In this document: positions 52,045-61,314 of the stretch, in pieces
How the letters are laid out: the number at the start of each line of letters is the position of its first letter
Position numbering within the stretch: the first letter of the stretch is position 1
Assembly: GCF_017311165.1 (NCBI RefSeq)
Contig: NZ_CP062973.1
Location: forward strand, 1,550,001-1,614,000
DNA length: 64,000 nt
From: Psychroflexus sp. ALD_RP9
Lineage (GTDB): Bacteria > Bacteroidota > Bacteroidia > Flavobacteriales > Flavobacteriaceae
Reading direction: 5' to 3'
Translations under genes and position numbers: made by a program
Notes under the pieces: generated by a model
Told to the model about the DNA's origin: nothing
The model's database searches: none
Seen by the model: the letters and a program-made list of their open reading frames with translations, nothing else

Positions 52045-54240
52045 ATGAAAATAAAATTGAATCGATTAGATTTTAAAATTATAGCCATTATCTTGGTTTT
52101 TCTGCTTTTTCAGAATACCTATGCTCAAGACAATTCAAGATTAGATAGTTTGCGAGTAAAACTGACTGAGCTTGCTAAATCTAACGAAGGCTTAAGCGAA
52201 AAGTTTGAAACTGAACTCAACATTAGTAATGTGACTTTACAAACGCTTCTAATGGGTGTTGCAGAAATCCATAACATCAATATTAATGTTGATAGAAGTG
52301 TAACTAATATTTCTGTGACCAATAATTTTCAGGATGTAAATATCATTGATTTATTGGTTTTTCTTTGTAAAGAGTTCAAGTTAACAATAGATTTTACAGG
52401 TAACATTTTATCCTTTAAAGCTTATAATCCACCAGAGGTGATTCAAAAAGATCCATTTGAAGTGAAATATGAAGCAAATGATCGGGTGTCTTTAGATATT
52501 CGAAACCAAAAACTTTTTGAAGTCGTCAAAAAGATTTCTGCTGAAACTGGAAAAAACCTAGTGTATAAACCTGGCCTAGAAAACACGTCTATTAATGTTT
52601 ATACTAATAATGCAAGATTTGAAAGTGCTATGAAGCAATTGGCTATTTCTAATGGCTTAAGTATTGAATATTCAGAAGATAATTTTATAATCTTGACGAA
52701 GCAAACGGAAGAATCTAACTTCAGTTTTAATATTGATGCAAGGTCTAAAATTGGTTATGAGGTCATAGATAAGCAAGATAAATTACTTAAGGTCAATTTT
52801 AAAAACACACCAATCAAAGACATTATAAATGCTTTATCCTTAGATTTAAATTTAAATGTGTTCACAGCATCACCGCTTGATGAAGCTGGACAGATAACCT
52901 TTGTGGCTAAAGAGATTTCATTTGATGAACTGATTAAGAAAATGTTTGAAAGTAATTCAAGTCAGTTAAAAACATCACAACAAAATAATCAAAACAATAA
53001 TCAAAATTTTTCAAGTAATACTAGAGCCCAATTGTCCAACAAGACTACAAATTTTACCTTCAAAAAAGAAAAAGGCATTTATTATTTTGGAACAGAATCT
53101 CAACTCAGCTTAAGAAAAGTTGAACTCATTCAGTTAAAACACCGTTCTGTAGAGCTCTTGTCTGATCCTTCAGGTGGTATGACTTCCAGAAGAAGTGGCG
53201 GTGGTAGAAACCTGAATATAGGTTCTAATGCCGCTTTTAATTCGTTCAACAGCTCATTTAACTCTAGAGGCCTTAATAATGGGCTAAATCGCCAAAATAA
53301 TAATCAAAGCAACTTCCAACAACCTAATAATAGCAATTTAAGTCAATCTCAAAGTTCTAATATTTTAGAACTTATCCCAGAAAACCTCACGCAAGACCTA
53401 AAAATTAAAGTTGATGTTGAACAAAACAGCCTTTACGTTAGTGGCTCAAGCCAAAAGATTAATCGATTAAGAGATTTTTTAGAGGGTATAGATAAAGCAG
53501 TACCTGTTGTATTAATTGAAGTAATGATCATTGAAGTAAGTCGTAGTTCAGTTGTAGAAACGGGTATAAGTTGGGGAATCGGAGAGGAACCAGCTTCAAC
53601 TCAGGGCGGTCTCTATCCTCAAACAGATATCACACTTGGGGCTAACACGATTAATCGAGTCATTGGTGGTTTTGATGGTTTTGGCTCTTTTAATTTAGGC
53701 CAAGTCGTACCTAACTTTTTTGCCACTATTAAAGCCATGGAGGCTAATGGCAACTTAAAAATACGCTCAACGCCTAAGCTTTCCACATTAAGTGGTCACA
53801 GGGCCACATTCTCGAATGGCCAAACCTCTTATTATACTGTTACACAGCAAAATATTGTATCAGGAAATAATCCAGTAACCAATACCATTACTAATTTTGT
53901 GCCGATTGATGCAGAATTAGGCCTTACTGTTAAACCCTTAGTGTCTGGTGATGGTCAAGTCACACTCGATATTTTCGTAATTCAATCTAATTTTGGCCAG
54001 CGTATTGAAGAAAATGCACCGCCTGATATCAATTCCAGAGAATTCAGTTCTCTAATTCGGGTACGGAACGGTGATATTGTGGTTTTAGGTGGCTTAGAGG
54101 AGCAAACCAAGGATGATTCAGGCTCAGGCGTACCTTTGCTCGCGAGAATACCTGTGATTAAATGGTTGTTTAGTCAACGAAGACGAGAAGATTCAAAATC
54201 TAAATTAACCATTCTGATTAAACCAACTGTAATCAACTAA
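52045..54240 (+). CDS. Secretin (GspD/PilQ-like)
   Basis: 731 aa. A signal peptide (IIAIILVFLLFQNTYAQ) is followed by STN/N-type domains (LQTLLMGVAEIHNINI; IKDIINALSLDLNLNVF), an Asn/Gln/Ser-rich insert (about 310-330 and 395-440), and the C-terminal secretin barrel with VPVVLIEVMIIEVSRS, RSTPKLSTLSGHRATF, and IRVRNGDIVVLGGLEEQ ending in VPLLARIPVIKWLFS. It forms the outer-membrane gate. No separate pilotin gene was recognised unless one of the operon's lipoproteins serves. Confidence 0.95.
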   Translation: MKIKLNRLDFKIIAIILVFLLFQNTYAQDNSRLDSLRVKLTELAKSNEGLSEKFETELNISNVTLQTLLMGVAEIHNININVDRSVTNISVTNNFQDVNIIDLLVFLCKEFKLTIDFTGNILSFKAYNPPEVIQKDPFEVKYEANDRVSLDIRNQKLFEVVKKISAETGKNLVYKPGLENTSINVYTNNARFESAMKQLAISNGLSIEYSEDNFIILTKQTEESNFSFNIDARSKIGYEVIDKQDKLLKVNFKNTPIKDIINALSLDLNLNVFTASPLDEAGQITFVAKEISFDELIKKMFESNSSQLKTSQQNNQNNNQNFSSNTRAQLSNKTTNFTFKKEKGIYYFGTESQLSLRKVELIQLKHRSVELLSDPSGGMTSRRSGGGRNLNIGSNAAFNSFNSSFNSRGLNNGLNRQNNNQSNFQQPNNSNLSQSQSSNILELIPENLTQDLKIKVDVEQNSLYVSGSSQKINRLRDFLEGIDKAVPVVLIEVMIIEVSRSSVVETGISWGIGEEPASTQGGLYPQTDITLGANTINRVIGGFDGFGSFNLGQVVPNFFATIKAMEANGNLKIRSTPKLSTLSGHRATFSNGQTSYYTVTQQNIVSGNNPVTNTITNFVPIDAELGLTVKPLVSGDGQVTLDIFVIQSNFGQRIEENAPPDINSREFSSLIRVRNGDIVVLGGLEEQTKDDSGSGVPLLARIPVIKWLFSQRRREDSKSKLTILIKPTVIN

Positions 54241-54243
54241 CTT

Positions 54244-55428
54244 ATGTTAGAAGCTTTACATACCAAATTATACGGACAACTATTTTATGGGGTTGAAGTT
54301 ACTAGTTTTATAGATGACGATTTAGTTTTTCAAATGACGGCACTGAAAGCTATTAAAGGAGAACTCAATATAGTGGGTTTCTCAGATCAAATTAAGTTTG
54401 AAAAAAATAATAAAAAGAAGGTTAAGGCTAATTTAGTTGTTAATACTGTACAAGTGCTGAACCGAGTTTCAACACGACTTGCTGGTAATATAGAACATAG
54501 TATAGATCAATTATTTCCTAATTTAGATATAAGTCAGTTTTATTATCAAAGCTATAACTATGAAGGACAACAATTCATTAGCATTTGTCGAAAAAAACAT
54601 ATCGATGGAATCGTTGCGGCCTTAAAAAAAATGAATATTAATGTTGATAACATCTGCCTTGGAAACACAGTCGTGAGTGTTCTAAAAGAATTTTCATCAA
54701 TAGAATCTCTTACAACATCAAATGCAAGAATAAATTTAAAGAATGTATTAGAGATAGAAAAAAGAGATAACATTAAAACAAAACTCTACTCGATAGAAGG
54801 TATTGATATTAATAATTTTTACATGCTTTCTTTCCTTGCTGCAGCCAATCAAAGTTTATCTCTTTTTGATACGGAAAATAATTTAGACCACCTCCTAAAA
54901 TTTTCTCATGAAGAGCATAAGCAATATTTGATTTTTTATTATGGTTTGCGTTCATCTGTGATTACTATTTTAATGATTCTAATGGTAAATTTTTACTATT
55001 TCAACTCTTACTACGATGATGTGAGCAACAATCCAAATGTTGAAAATGAAAGTTTAAAAAAAACATATGCTAGTTTAAAAGCCGAAGTCAATCAAAAGGA
55101 TAAACTCATCAATCAGATTTTACAAAACCAAAGTTCGTCAACATCTCAAATTATAAATGATCTCATTAAAACATTACCAGCAACCATTCAGCTTTCTGCA
55201 ATTGCTTTTCAACCTTTAAGTAAAAGCATTAAGAAGGGAAAACCCATAGAACTTGCCTCTGGTAAAGTCGTTATAAAAGGAGAAACAAATGTAAACGGCA
55301 GCTTTACCACGTGGAATACAAGCTTAGAAAACTTAGATTGGGTAAACAATGTCACTATAACCAAGTTTCAAGCTGTTGAGAAGTCTGGCAACCATCAATT
55401 TGAACTAAAAATTCAGATGAATCAATGA
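54244..55428 (+). CDS. GspL/PilM-PilN-like inner-membrane assembly protein
   Basis: 394 aa. The N-terminal ~225 residues are cytoplasmic and by position and pattern could be a diverged actin-like PilM/GspL domain. One membrane helix (VITILMILMVNFYYFNSYY, about 238-257) is followed by a coiled coil and a small PilN-like periplasmic domain (LPATIQLSAIAFQPLSK, GKVVIKGETNVNGSF). It should link the ATPase to the periplasmic ring. It is 3 bp after the secretin gene and overlaps the next gene by 4 bp. The family assignment rests on layout and operon position. Confidence 0.72.
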   Translation: MLEALHTKLYGQLFYGVEVTSFIDDDLVFQMTALKAIKGELNIVGFSDQIKFEKNNKKKVKANLVVNTVQVLNRVSTRLAGNIEHSIDQLFPNLDISQFYYQSYNYEGQQFISICRKKHIDGIVAALKKMNINVDNICLGNTVVSVLKEFSSIESLTTSNARINLKNVLEIEKRDNIKTKLYSIEGIDINNFYMLSFLAAANQSLSLFDTENNLDHLLKFSHEEHKQYLIFYYGLRSSVITILMILMVNFYYFNSYYDDVSNNPNVENESLKKTYASLKAEVNQKDKLINQILQNQSSSTSQIINDLIKTLPATIQLSAIAFQPLSKSIKKGKPIELASGKVVIKGETNVNGSFTTWNTSLENLDWVNNVTITKFQAVEKSGNHQFELKIQMNQ

Positions 55429-55937
55429 GCTATAAAAAGAAAAATATCAGTTTAGTAATAGGGGTTTTGTTATCCTGTCTTTTAGCCTATCAATTTGCCA
55501 TAAAAAATACGCTTGAACTCAAATCTGAGTTGAGGTTAATCAAAGCTAATAAAGCGAAAGAGCAAATGATTCAAACTGAAATAAGAAAACTAAGTGCGCA
55601 AAAACACTACTTAGATTCTTTAATTTCTGTCAATAAAATTACGACGACTAACCTTCAAAATGAACTTTTGGTCACCTTAAACAGCTTGTCTGAAAAACAC
55701 AAAGTAAACATTTCTAATTTTGATGAACCCCACATTGACTCCATCAAAGGCATAGTTAATACATTTCATAGGTTTGTCTTGAAAGGAAATTATAAGCAAA
55801 TTATCAACGCCATCTATGATTTAGAATACGATAGAAATCTCGGTCAGTTGGTTTCCCTACATTTTAAAAAGCAAAGAGATTACAGAAGAAATAGCGTATA
55901 TTTAACCGCTGATGTTTTAATTAAAAACACACAATAA
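55425..55937 (+). CDS. GspM/PilO-like protein
   Basis: 170 aa. A short cytoplasmic tail, one membrane helix (ISLVIGVLLSCLLAYQFAI), a coiled coil (ELKSELRLIKANKAKEQMIQ) and a small alpha/beta domain (VNTFHRFVLKGNYKQIINAI) match the GspM/PilO layout. It is coupled to the GspL-like gene by an ATGA overlap and abuts the next gene with no spacer. Confidence 0.75.
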   Translation: MSYKKKNISLVIGVLLSCLLAYQFAIKNTLELKSELRLIKANKAKEQMIQTEIRKLSAQKHYLDSLISVNKITTTNLQNELLVTLNSLSEKHKVNISNFDEPHIDSIKGIVNTFHRFVLKGNYKQIINAIYDLEYDRNLGQLVSLHFKKQRDYRRNSVYLTADVLIKNTQ

Positions 55938-56642
55938 ATGAGTATTAAAATACAACATAAAAAATTAGCGCTACTATTCATTGCTACCTTGATGTTGGGT
56001 TGCCAAAGTATACAAAGTTCGTTTGGGAAATATACAACAAATAATAACCGCGAAGCCATGTTAACTACAGTTGGGTATGAGGATAAATCACTTTTAGAGC
56101 CCAGTAAATTTAGAAGTTTTACCACCATCCAAACTGAAGTGCCCTTGATGGTTCATGTTAAAAGCGACAGCATTAAACTACCTAAAAAACAACAAGTAAA
56201 ATTTGACTATAAAGAAGTTCAGGTGGACAGTTTATCAAGACTTAAAAAACCCGTTATCGTTATCAGCATATTTAATAAGCAAGACCTAATTGGGCATATT
56301 AATGCTCAGGTTGATTTAACAGCAAGACCCAATCTTGAAATCGTTACCGAAATAATGCTTAAAAACAAATCAGGTTTTGATGTTCTTGTAAATGCAGATA
56401 CAAAGTATTTTCAATTCAACTCTAGACAAAACGCATACGAATTAATATATTATAAAGAAGGTAGTCAAACTAGACTAAGTATAAATTCAGATGATATTTT
56501 AGGCTACAAAAGTTTGTTTTTATGTTGCACTAATACATTTGGGGAGTTAAAAGTCACCAACCTTAGCGAAAGTAAGTGCCCAGCTAATAGTTTTAAAACG
56601 CTTAACGATAAATCCAAAACTGAGAATTATGAAAGGTTTTAA
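55938..56642 (+). CDS. Operon lipoprotein of unknown function
   Basis: 234 aa. Lipoprotein signal with lipobox LMLGC (about residue 23). The mature part is beta-rich. It lies directly after the GspM-like gene and overlaps the next lipoprotein gene by 14 bp. It could serve as a pilotin or secretin partner, which is only inference from position. No family was recognised. Confidence 0.75.
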   Translation: MSIKIQHKKLALLFIATLMLGCQSIQSSFGKYTTNNNREAMLTTVGYEDKSLLEPSKFRSFTTIQTEVPLMVHVKSDSIKLPKKQQVKFDYKEVQVDSLSRLKKPVIVISIFNKQDLIGHINAQVDLTARPNLEIVTEIMLKNKSGFDVLVNADTKYFQFNSRQNAYELIYYKEGSQTRLSINSDDILGYKSLFLCCTNTFGELKVTNLSESKCPANSFKTLNDKSKTENYERF

Positions 56643-57024
56643 ACAAATCACAATTGTAATAGTTTTTTTTATTAGCCTCACTTCGTGTGAGGAAATTATT
56701 GAGGTGGCAGATATTTCAAATCAGACGGTTATGATTCTAGCGCCCCTTGATAATACCCAGATAGATACGCTTAATGTTAAGTTTAATTGGAATTTAGTTA
56801 ATGATGCCAATCAGTATAGAATTCAAATTGCAGAACCTGGTTTTGTAGATGCTCAGCAAATTTTAGTTGATGAGTTAATTAATGCTGTAGATTCATTAAA
56901 TACAGGAAATAGCTTCGATTATGAGTTCACTAATGATGGTGTCTATGAATGGCGTGTGAAAGCGTTGAATGCGAATTACGAAACGCCATTTACAACGGCT
57001 AGCTTTATGATAAATACTCAGTGA
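56629..57024 (+). CDS. FN3-like lipoprotein
   Basis: 131 aa. Lipoprotein signal (ITIVIVFFISLTSC) followed by one FN3/Ig-like domain (FNWNLVNDANQYRIQIAEPG, DGVYEWRVKALNANYETPFT). The fold is like the extracellular modules of Bacteroidota surface proteins. It lies inside the secretion operon and may be exposed on the cell envelope as a substrate or partner. Confidence 0.8.
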   Translation: MKGFKQITIVIVFFISLTSCEEIIEVADISNQTVMILAPLDNTQIDTLNVKFNWNLVNDANQYRIQIAEPGFVDAQQILVDELINAVDSLNTGNSFDYEFTNDGVYEWRVKALNANYETPFTTASFMINTQ

Positions 57025-57518
57025 TGAAACCTAAGCAACTCAAAACTATAGGACTTTTAGTTGTTGTTCTGATCATTTGGGGCTATTTGATTTATAGTGT
57101 ATTTGATTCAATTAATCCAGACCTTAGTAATGGATCATTAAAAAGCCAACAACCTGCCTTTAAAAAAAATACAGAACAAGTATCTAAAGAAAAATTAAAC
57201 TTACATATTCCTGAAAGAGATCCTTTTTTAAATATTACTTTAGTTAAACCCAGACCGAAAATTAAAGCGTCCCAATCAAAACCGCCTAAGACTACGGTCG
57301 ATTTGAAGGCAATTTGGTCTGATATTACTTACAAGGGAATAATCGCTAAAAAAAGCACTAATCAGTATTTATTTTTAGTGGATTTTAAAAGTAATGAAGT
57401 GATTTTAAAACTTCAGCAATCTTACCAAAACTACAAATTAATCAATGCTAATAATGAAAGCATTACCTTAAAATATAAATCCTATACCAAAACAATACCT
57501 GTTTCAAAATCGTTCTAA
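57024..57518 (+). CDS. GspC/PilP-like inner-membrane protein
   Basis: 164 aa from the ATG at 57024, which shares a base with the upstream stop (TGATG). A GTG one codon earlier is possible. One membrane helix (IGLLVVVLIIWGYLIYSVF), a linker with IPERDPFLN (the DPF motif seen in PilP and GspC linkers) and a Lys/Pro stretch precede a small beta domain (WSDITYKGIIAKKSTNQYLF). It should contact the secretin. The next gene begins at the last base of its stop. Confidence 0.72.
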   Translation: MKPKQLKTIGLLVVVLIIWGYLIYSVFDSINPDLSNGSLKSQQPAFKKNTEQVSKEKLNLHIPERDPFLNITLVKPRPKIKASQSKPPKTTVDLKAIWSDITYKGIIAKKSTNQYLFLVDFKSNEVILKLQQSYQNYKLINANNESITLKYKSYTKTIPVSKSF

Positions 57519-58792
57519 TGCGAAGATTAAGTCGATATAAGCTTAGAGCTAATGCCTTACAATTTGTGGTGTATATTGTAGTAATTGTGGCAATTTTATT
57601 GTCAATGTTGCTCTTGTATATTCATCTAAATAACAAGTTAATAGCTCAAAGTAATGCTCAAATTGAAGCGATAGAATTGGCTAATCAAGGTCTTTACGAA
57701 TCTTTATCGAAGAATTTGATTTACGACGACACACTGACGCAAGAACTTGATAATCAAAAGTCTTGTAAGCTATTAAAACAGCATTGGGGTGTGTTCAATT
57801 TGGTCAAATCCTTTGCTAAAGTTCGAGACAAAACTTTTCAAAAAATAGCACTAGTTGGTGGGAAAACCCCTTTTACTAAAGATTTAGCTTTATATATACA
57901 AGATAATAATCAAGCACTTGTACTTGTCGGGGATACGAATATTAAAGGGAGTGTGTATTTAGGGACTTACGGGGCAAAACCTGGCCAAATATCTGGCATA
58001 GGATATACTAATAATCAACTCATTTACGGTAATATCAGTCGTTCTAGGATGCTACCTAATCTAGCCATAGAAAACCAAAGCTACATCAAATCTATAGAAA
58101 GCAAATTTTTGAATGATAGTGAAACTTTAAATTATTTTGATGTTGATACAACAAACCACCTTAGCCAAAGCTTCTTTCAACCTACAGCTTTTTATATATC
58201 AAATCAACAAATCAGCTTATTTGCTAAAAATTACGCAGGTAAGGTAATTATTCAGTCCAAACAAAAAATTTATGTCGATGCAAGTTCAAATCTAAAAAAT
58301 GTGATACTAATTGCCCCTTCAATTTCAATTGGTGAAAATTTTAAAGGTGCTCTTCAGGCTTTTGCTACAGATCAAATTGAAGTGGCTTCTGGCGTAACCT
58401 TAGACTACCCATCAGTATTGCTTTTAAATCCTAAAGATAATTTTAGAAATTCAAACATTCCTAAAACCACGATTGAGCCTAATACTGAAATCAATGCCGC
58501 TATTGCATATCTAAAAGGGAGCAATCCCCAACTTGAAAATAATGTTACTAGCCATATTCACATCAAAGAAAATGCAATAGTGAATGGGCAAATATTCAGT
58601 AGTTATAACCTAAACTTAGAGGGGCAAGTCTATGGTCATGTAATTACAAACCAGTTTTTAACGCCTTATCGGGGGTCTTATTACATCAATCATGTTTTTA
58701 ATGTAAATATAGCTTCAAAACCTGTTTCTCCTCATTTTTCAGGATTGTTGTTTCAGTCTAATCTCAAAAACATTGCCCTATGGTTAAATTAA
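57518..58792 (+). CDS. GspK-position protein with bactofilin-like tail
   Basis: 424 aa. The N-terminus (RYKLRANALQFVVYIVVIVA, then ILLSMLLLYI) is a pilin-like hydrophobic helix without the +5 Glu and without a clear cleavage site, as in GspK, the tip pseudopilin. The C-terminal half is a run of short beta-strands (VIIQSKQKIYVDASSNLKNV, IHIKENAIVNGQIFSSYNLN, LEGQVYGHVIT) like bactofilin or polymer-forming beta-helix proteins. Position just before two minor pseudopilin genes supports a tip or GspK/PilX role. I know of no described family with this exact combination. Confidence 0.7.
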   Translation: MRRLSRYKLRANALQFVVYIVVIVAILLSMLLLYIHLNNKLIAQSNAQIEAIELANQGLYESLSKNLIYDDTLTQELDNQKSCKLLKQHWGVFNLVKSFAKVRDKTFQKIALVGGKTPFTKDLALYIQDNNQALVLVGDTNIKGSVYLGTYGAKPGQISGIGYTNNQLIYGNISRSRMLPNLAIENQSYIKSIESKFLNDSETLNYFDVDTTNHLSQSFFQPTAFYISNQQISLFAKNYAGKVIIQSKQKIYVDASSNLKNVILIAPSISIGENFKGALQAFATDQIEVASGVTLDYPSVLLLNPKDNFRNSNIPKTTIEPNTEINAAIAYLKGSNPQLENNVTSHIHIKENAIVNGQIFSSYNLNLEGQVYGHVITNQFLTPYRGSYYINHVFNVNIASKPVSPHFSGLLFQSNLKNIALWLN

Positions 58793-59100
58793 AATCTGCA
58801 ACATTATTAGAAACCCTTGTTGCCACTGCTCTGATTTTGGTGATATTTTTAGTTTCAGGATTAATTATTAATAATTTAGCTAAAAACACCATACAGAATA
58901 ATCACCAAAGTATAGAAAATAAATTAAAGTACTTAGGCTATTTTTCAAAACACAAAAAGATGGCATTGCCTTATAAAACAACCTATAAAAACTGGCATAT
59001 TAAAGCTAATTTTGATTCTGTATCAAAGCAAATCAACTTAGAGGCTTGGCAAATAAATGGGAGTAAAAGCTTAAATAAAACGGTTTATGTATTGGAATAA
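58780..59100 (+). CDS. Minor pseudopilin (GspI-like)
   Basis: 106 aa. Short basic leader MVKLKS, then ATLLETLVATALILVIFLVS with Glu at +5 of the type IV prepilin helix. A short beta-rich tail follows (WHIKANFDSVSKQINLEAWQ). It overlaps the upstream gene by 13 bp and the next by 14 bp. It is probably a tip component processed by the operon's prepilin peptidase. Confidence 0.82.
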   Translation: MVKLKSATLLETLVATALILVIFLVSGLIINNLAKNTIQNNHQSIENKLKYLGYFSKHKKMALPYKTTYKNWHIKANFDSVSKQINLEAWQINGSKSLNKTVYVLE

Positions 59101-59557
59101 AAAGTTTAAAGCTTATACGCTTTCTGAAATTATTGTGGTGCTGATCTTAACAAGTATCGTGGTGGGTTTAGCATTAAGCGCATTAGGCTTAATTCAACAA
59201 CAAATGACGGCATTGCGTTACAACAACGAAAATAACTTTCAAATAAAATCCTTAGAGACCAAACTTTCTATTTTATTCAACCAATCGCAGAGTATTAAAA
59301 TTGTTGATAATCAAGTCTATTTTTATCGATTAGAGGATACTTTAATTACAAAAATGAGTCCCAACGCATTTATTATTAATCAAGACAGTATAAAACTAGA
59401 AGTTACAAATTTAAAGTCTTATTTTAGGGGAGAGGCCAATAAAACAGGTAATATTGATGCACTATCCTTAGAAATTAAATTGCATAAGGAGATATCAAAA
59501 ACATTATTTGTGTCGAGAAGCAACGATGCCAAAACTAAGCTTGAGCAATGGGAATAA
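59087..59557 (+). CDS. Minor pseudopilin (GspJ-like)
   Basis: 156 aa. Leader MYWNKKFKA then YTLSEIIVVLILTSIVVGLA with Glu at +5 after an Ala cleavage residue. The periplasmic part has a YFYRLEDTLITKM strand region. It overlaps both neighbours (14 bp and 10 bp) in the tightest part of the operon. Predicted tip component with the GspI-like and GspK-position proteins. Confidence 0.82.
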   Translation: MYWNKKFKAYTLSEIIVVLILTSIVVGLALSALGLIQQQMTALRYNNENNFQIKSLETKLSILFNQSQSIKIVDNQVYFYRLEDTLITKMSPNAFIINQDSIKLEVTNLKSYFRGEANKTGNIDALSLEIKLHKEISKTLFVSRSNDAKTKLEQWE

Positions 59558-60690
59558 AGATTGAAAATAAATTAAAGCACAAGCATCAAAAACTAAAGTC
59601 CACTTCAGAAGAAAAGGAAAATTGGCTAAAGCGTGACATTGCACTTTTTGGCCAAAAATTTGGTTCTACAACTAAATCTTACTTTTATACCGAATTACAT
59701 ATCCTTTTAGAATCAGGAATTAGCTTAAAACAAAGCCTTAGTGTTATTCAAGAAGGCTTGAAGAAAAAAACTGAAAAAGATATCATTTCAAAACTCTCGG
59801 ACAAAATTATAAAGGGTGCTAGTTTGTCTGATGCTATGAAAACCTTTGATCATTTTTTGAAATATGAATACTTCAGTATAAAAATTGGTGAAGAAACAGG
59901 TACTTTATCAAAAGTCGTTAAACAATTGGCCGATTATTTTGAACGTAAAACCGAATACCGTAAAAACATTATAAGTGCGTTAACCTATCCCTTAATTATT
60001 TTATCAACGGCTGTTTTAGTTATTTTATTTATGCTGAGGTATGTTGTCCCGATGTTTGAAGAAATCTTTAGACAGCAACAGGTTGAGCTGCCTGGTATCA
60101 CTCTATTTATTGTAAACGTTTCACAGTTTATCCAAAGCTATGCCTGGGGTATAATCATTAGTTTTGTTGTACTCATAATGTTGTTTTTTTGGCTAAACAA
60201 AAACGACAAGTTTAAACAATTTCAGCAAGGGGTTTTATTCAGAATTCCTGGGGTTAATACAATATTAAAAGTGGCTTACACCACTCAGTTTATTCAAGCG
60301 ATGAGTATTTTGTTATCGGCAAAAGTCCCTATGCTTAATGCCTTATACTTGGTCAAAGATATGATTGGTTTTTACCCGCTAAAATTGAGGCTAAATACAA
60401 TCATTCATGACATTCAAAAAGGGATGTCGCTAAGTCAGGCCATAGCAAAACATAGCGATTTTTTTAAAGCTGATGTGATGGCTATGGTAAGTGTAGCTGA
60501 ACAGACAAATGCAACGGCTTATATTTTTGATAAGCTGAGTCATCGCTACAACAATATGCTTCAGCGGCAATCTAAAACTTTAAGCACGTTTCTTGAGCCA
60601 ATCATTATCCTGATCGTTGGAGTTTTTGTTGGCTTTATTTTGGTTGCCATGTATCTTCCGATGTTTAAGTTGAGTACAGTGATGGGATGA
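59548..60690 (+). CDS. Platform protein (GspF/PilC)
   Basis: 380 aa. Two T2SSF domains of ~120 residues, each with the LLESGISLKQSLSVI / LLSAKVPMLNALYLV type motif, and three long membrane helices (about 148-170, 195-215, 350-375) including TYPLIILSTAVLVILFMLRY and PMFEEIF. It anchors the GspE ATPase and guides pilin extraction. It is the last gene of the operon. Confidence 0.94.
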   Translation: MGIKIENKLKHKHQKLKSTSEEKENWLKRDIALFGQKFGSTTKSYFYTELHILLESGISLKQSLSVIQEGLKKKTEKDIISKLSDKIIKGASLSDAMKTFDHFLKYEYFSIKIGEETGTLSKVVKQLADYFERKTEYRKNIISALTYPLIILSTAVLVILFMLRYVVPMFEEIFRQQQVELPGITLFIVNVSQFIQSYAWGIIISFVVLIMLFFWLNKNDKFKQFQQGVLFRIPGVNTILKVAYTTQFIQAMSILLSAKVPMLNALYLVKDMIGFYPLKLRLNTIIHDIQKGMSLSQAIAKHSDFFKADVMAMVSVAEQTNATAYIFDKLSHRYNNMLQRQSKTLSTFLEPIIILIVGVFVGFILVAMYLPMFKLSTVMG

Positions 60691-60876
60691 TGGTTAAAGC
60701 TATGCAAGATTAATAAAACTGAAGTCCTCCTTATGTCGAAAGTCAAGTGTGTTGTAAAATGATAATAGTTAGGCATAAAATATTCTGGACTAAAATTCAA
60801 CTGTTGCAATTACAATAGGCCGTATCCACAAATAGTAACTTATCAAAACCTCACTATACAGTGGGACATTTTACGC

Positions 60877-61314
60877 ATGAAGACTACTTATAAAAACAAC
60901 TATCACCCATTAATTATACTTTTGTATACAAGTGGGATGCTTTCTGAACAGAGTATAAAGCAAATTCCACGAACAACTCGGTATAATTGGCGGAAGTTCA
61001 AGTATGACAATTATCATGGGTATGAATGGGCACAACCTTACATCAATGATTTTGATGATATTAAAGAGGTGTTTCAAAGTATGTTTACAGCGCGTGCAAT
61101 TAGAACCATCTTAAAAGCTAGACGTGGGTATTATAACATGTTAGGTGAATTCTCTCATCATAAGAATTTGATGAATATGCAGGCCAATAGCATAGTTACC
61201 TCAGTAGAAGAGATGGCTCAATTTTCTGGTGTGACTGTTAAGAAAGCTTGTCAGTTTTATGGGATTTCAAAAGATTGGTATTATACCAAAAAAAGAAAGT
61301 CCTTTGTGCATTAA
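60877..61314 (+). CDS. IS3-like orfA, HTH protein
   Basis: 145 aa. Helix-turn-helix regions (MLSEQSIKQIPRTTRYNWRK and VTVKKACQFYGISKDWYYTK) typical of the upstream frame of IS3-type elements. It runs into the transposase frame over a 67-bp overlap. The overlap holds a run of seven A then G (61288-61295), where -1 slippage could fuse the two frames. Confidence 0.78.
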   Translation: MKTTYKNNYHPLIILLYTSGMLSEQSIKQIPRTTRYNWRKFKYDNYHGYEWAQPYINDFDDIKEVFQSMFTARAIRTILKARRGYYNMLGEFSHHKNLMNMQANSIVTSVEEMAQFSGVTVKKACQFYGISKDWYYTKKRKSFVH

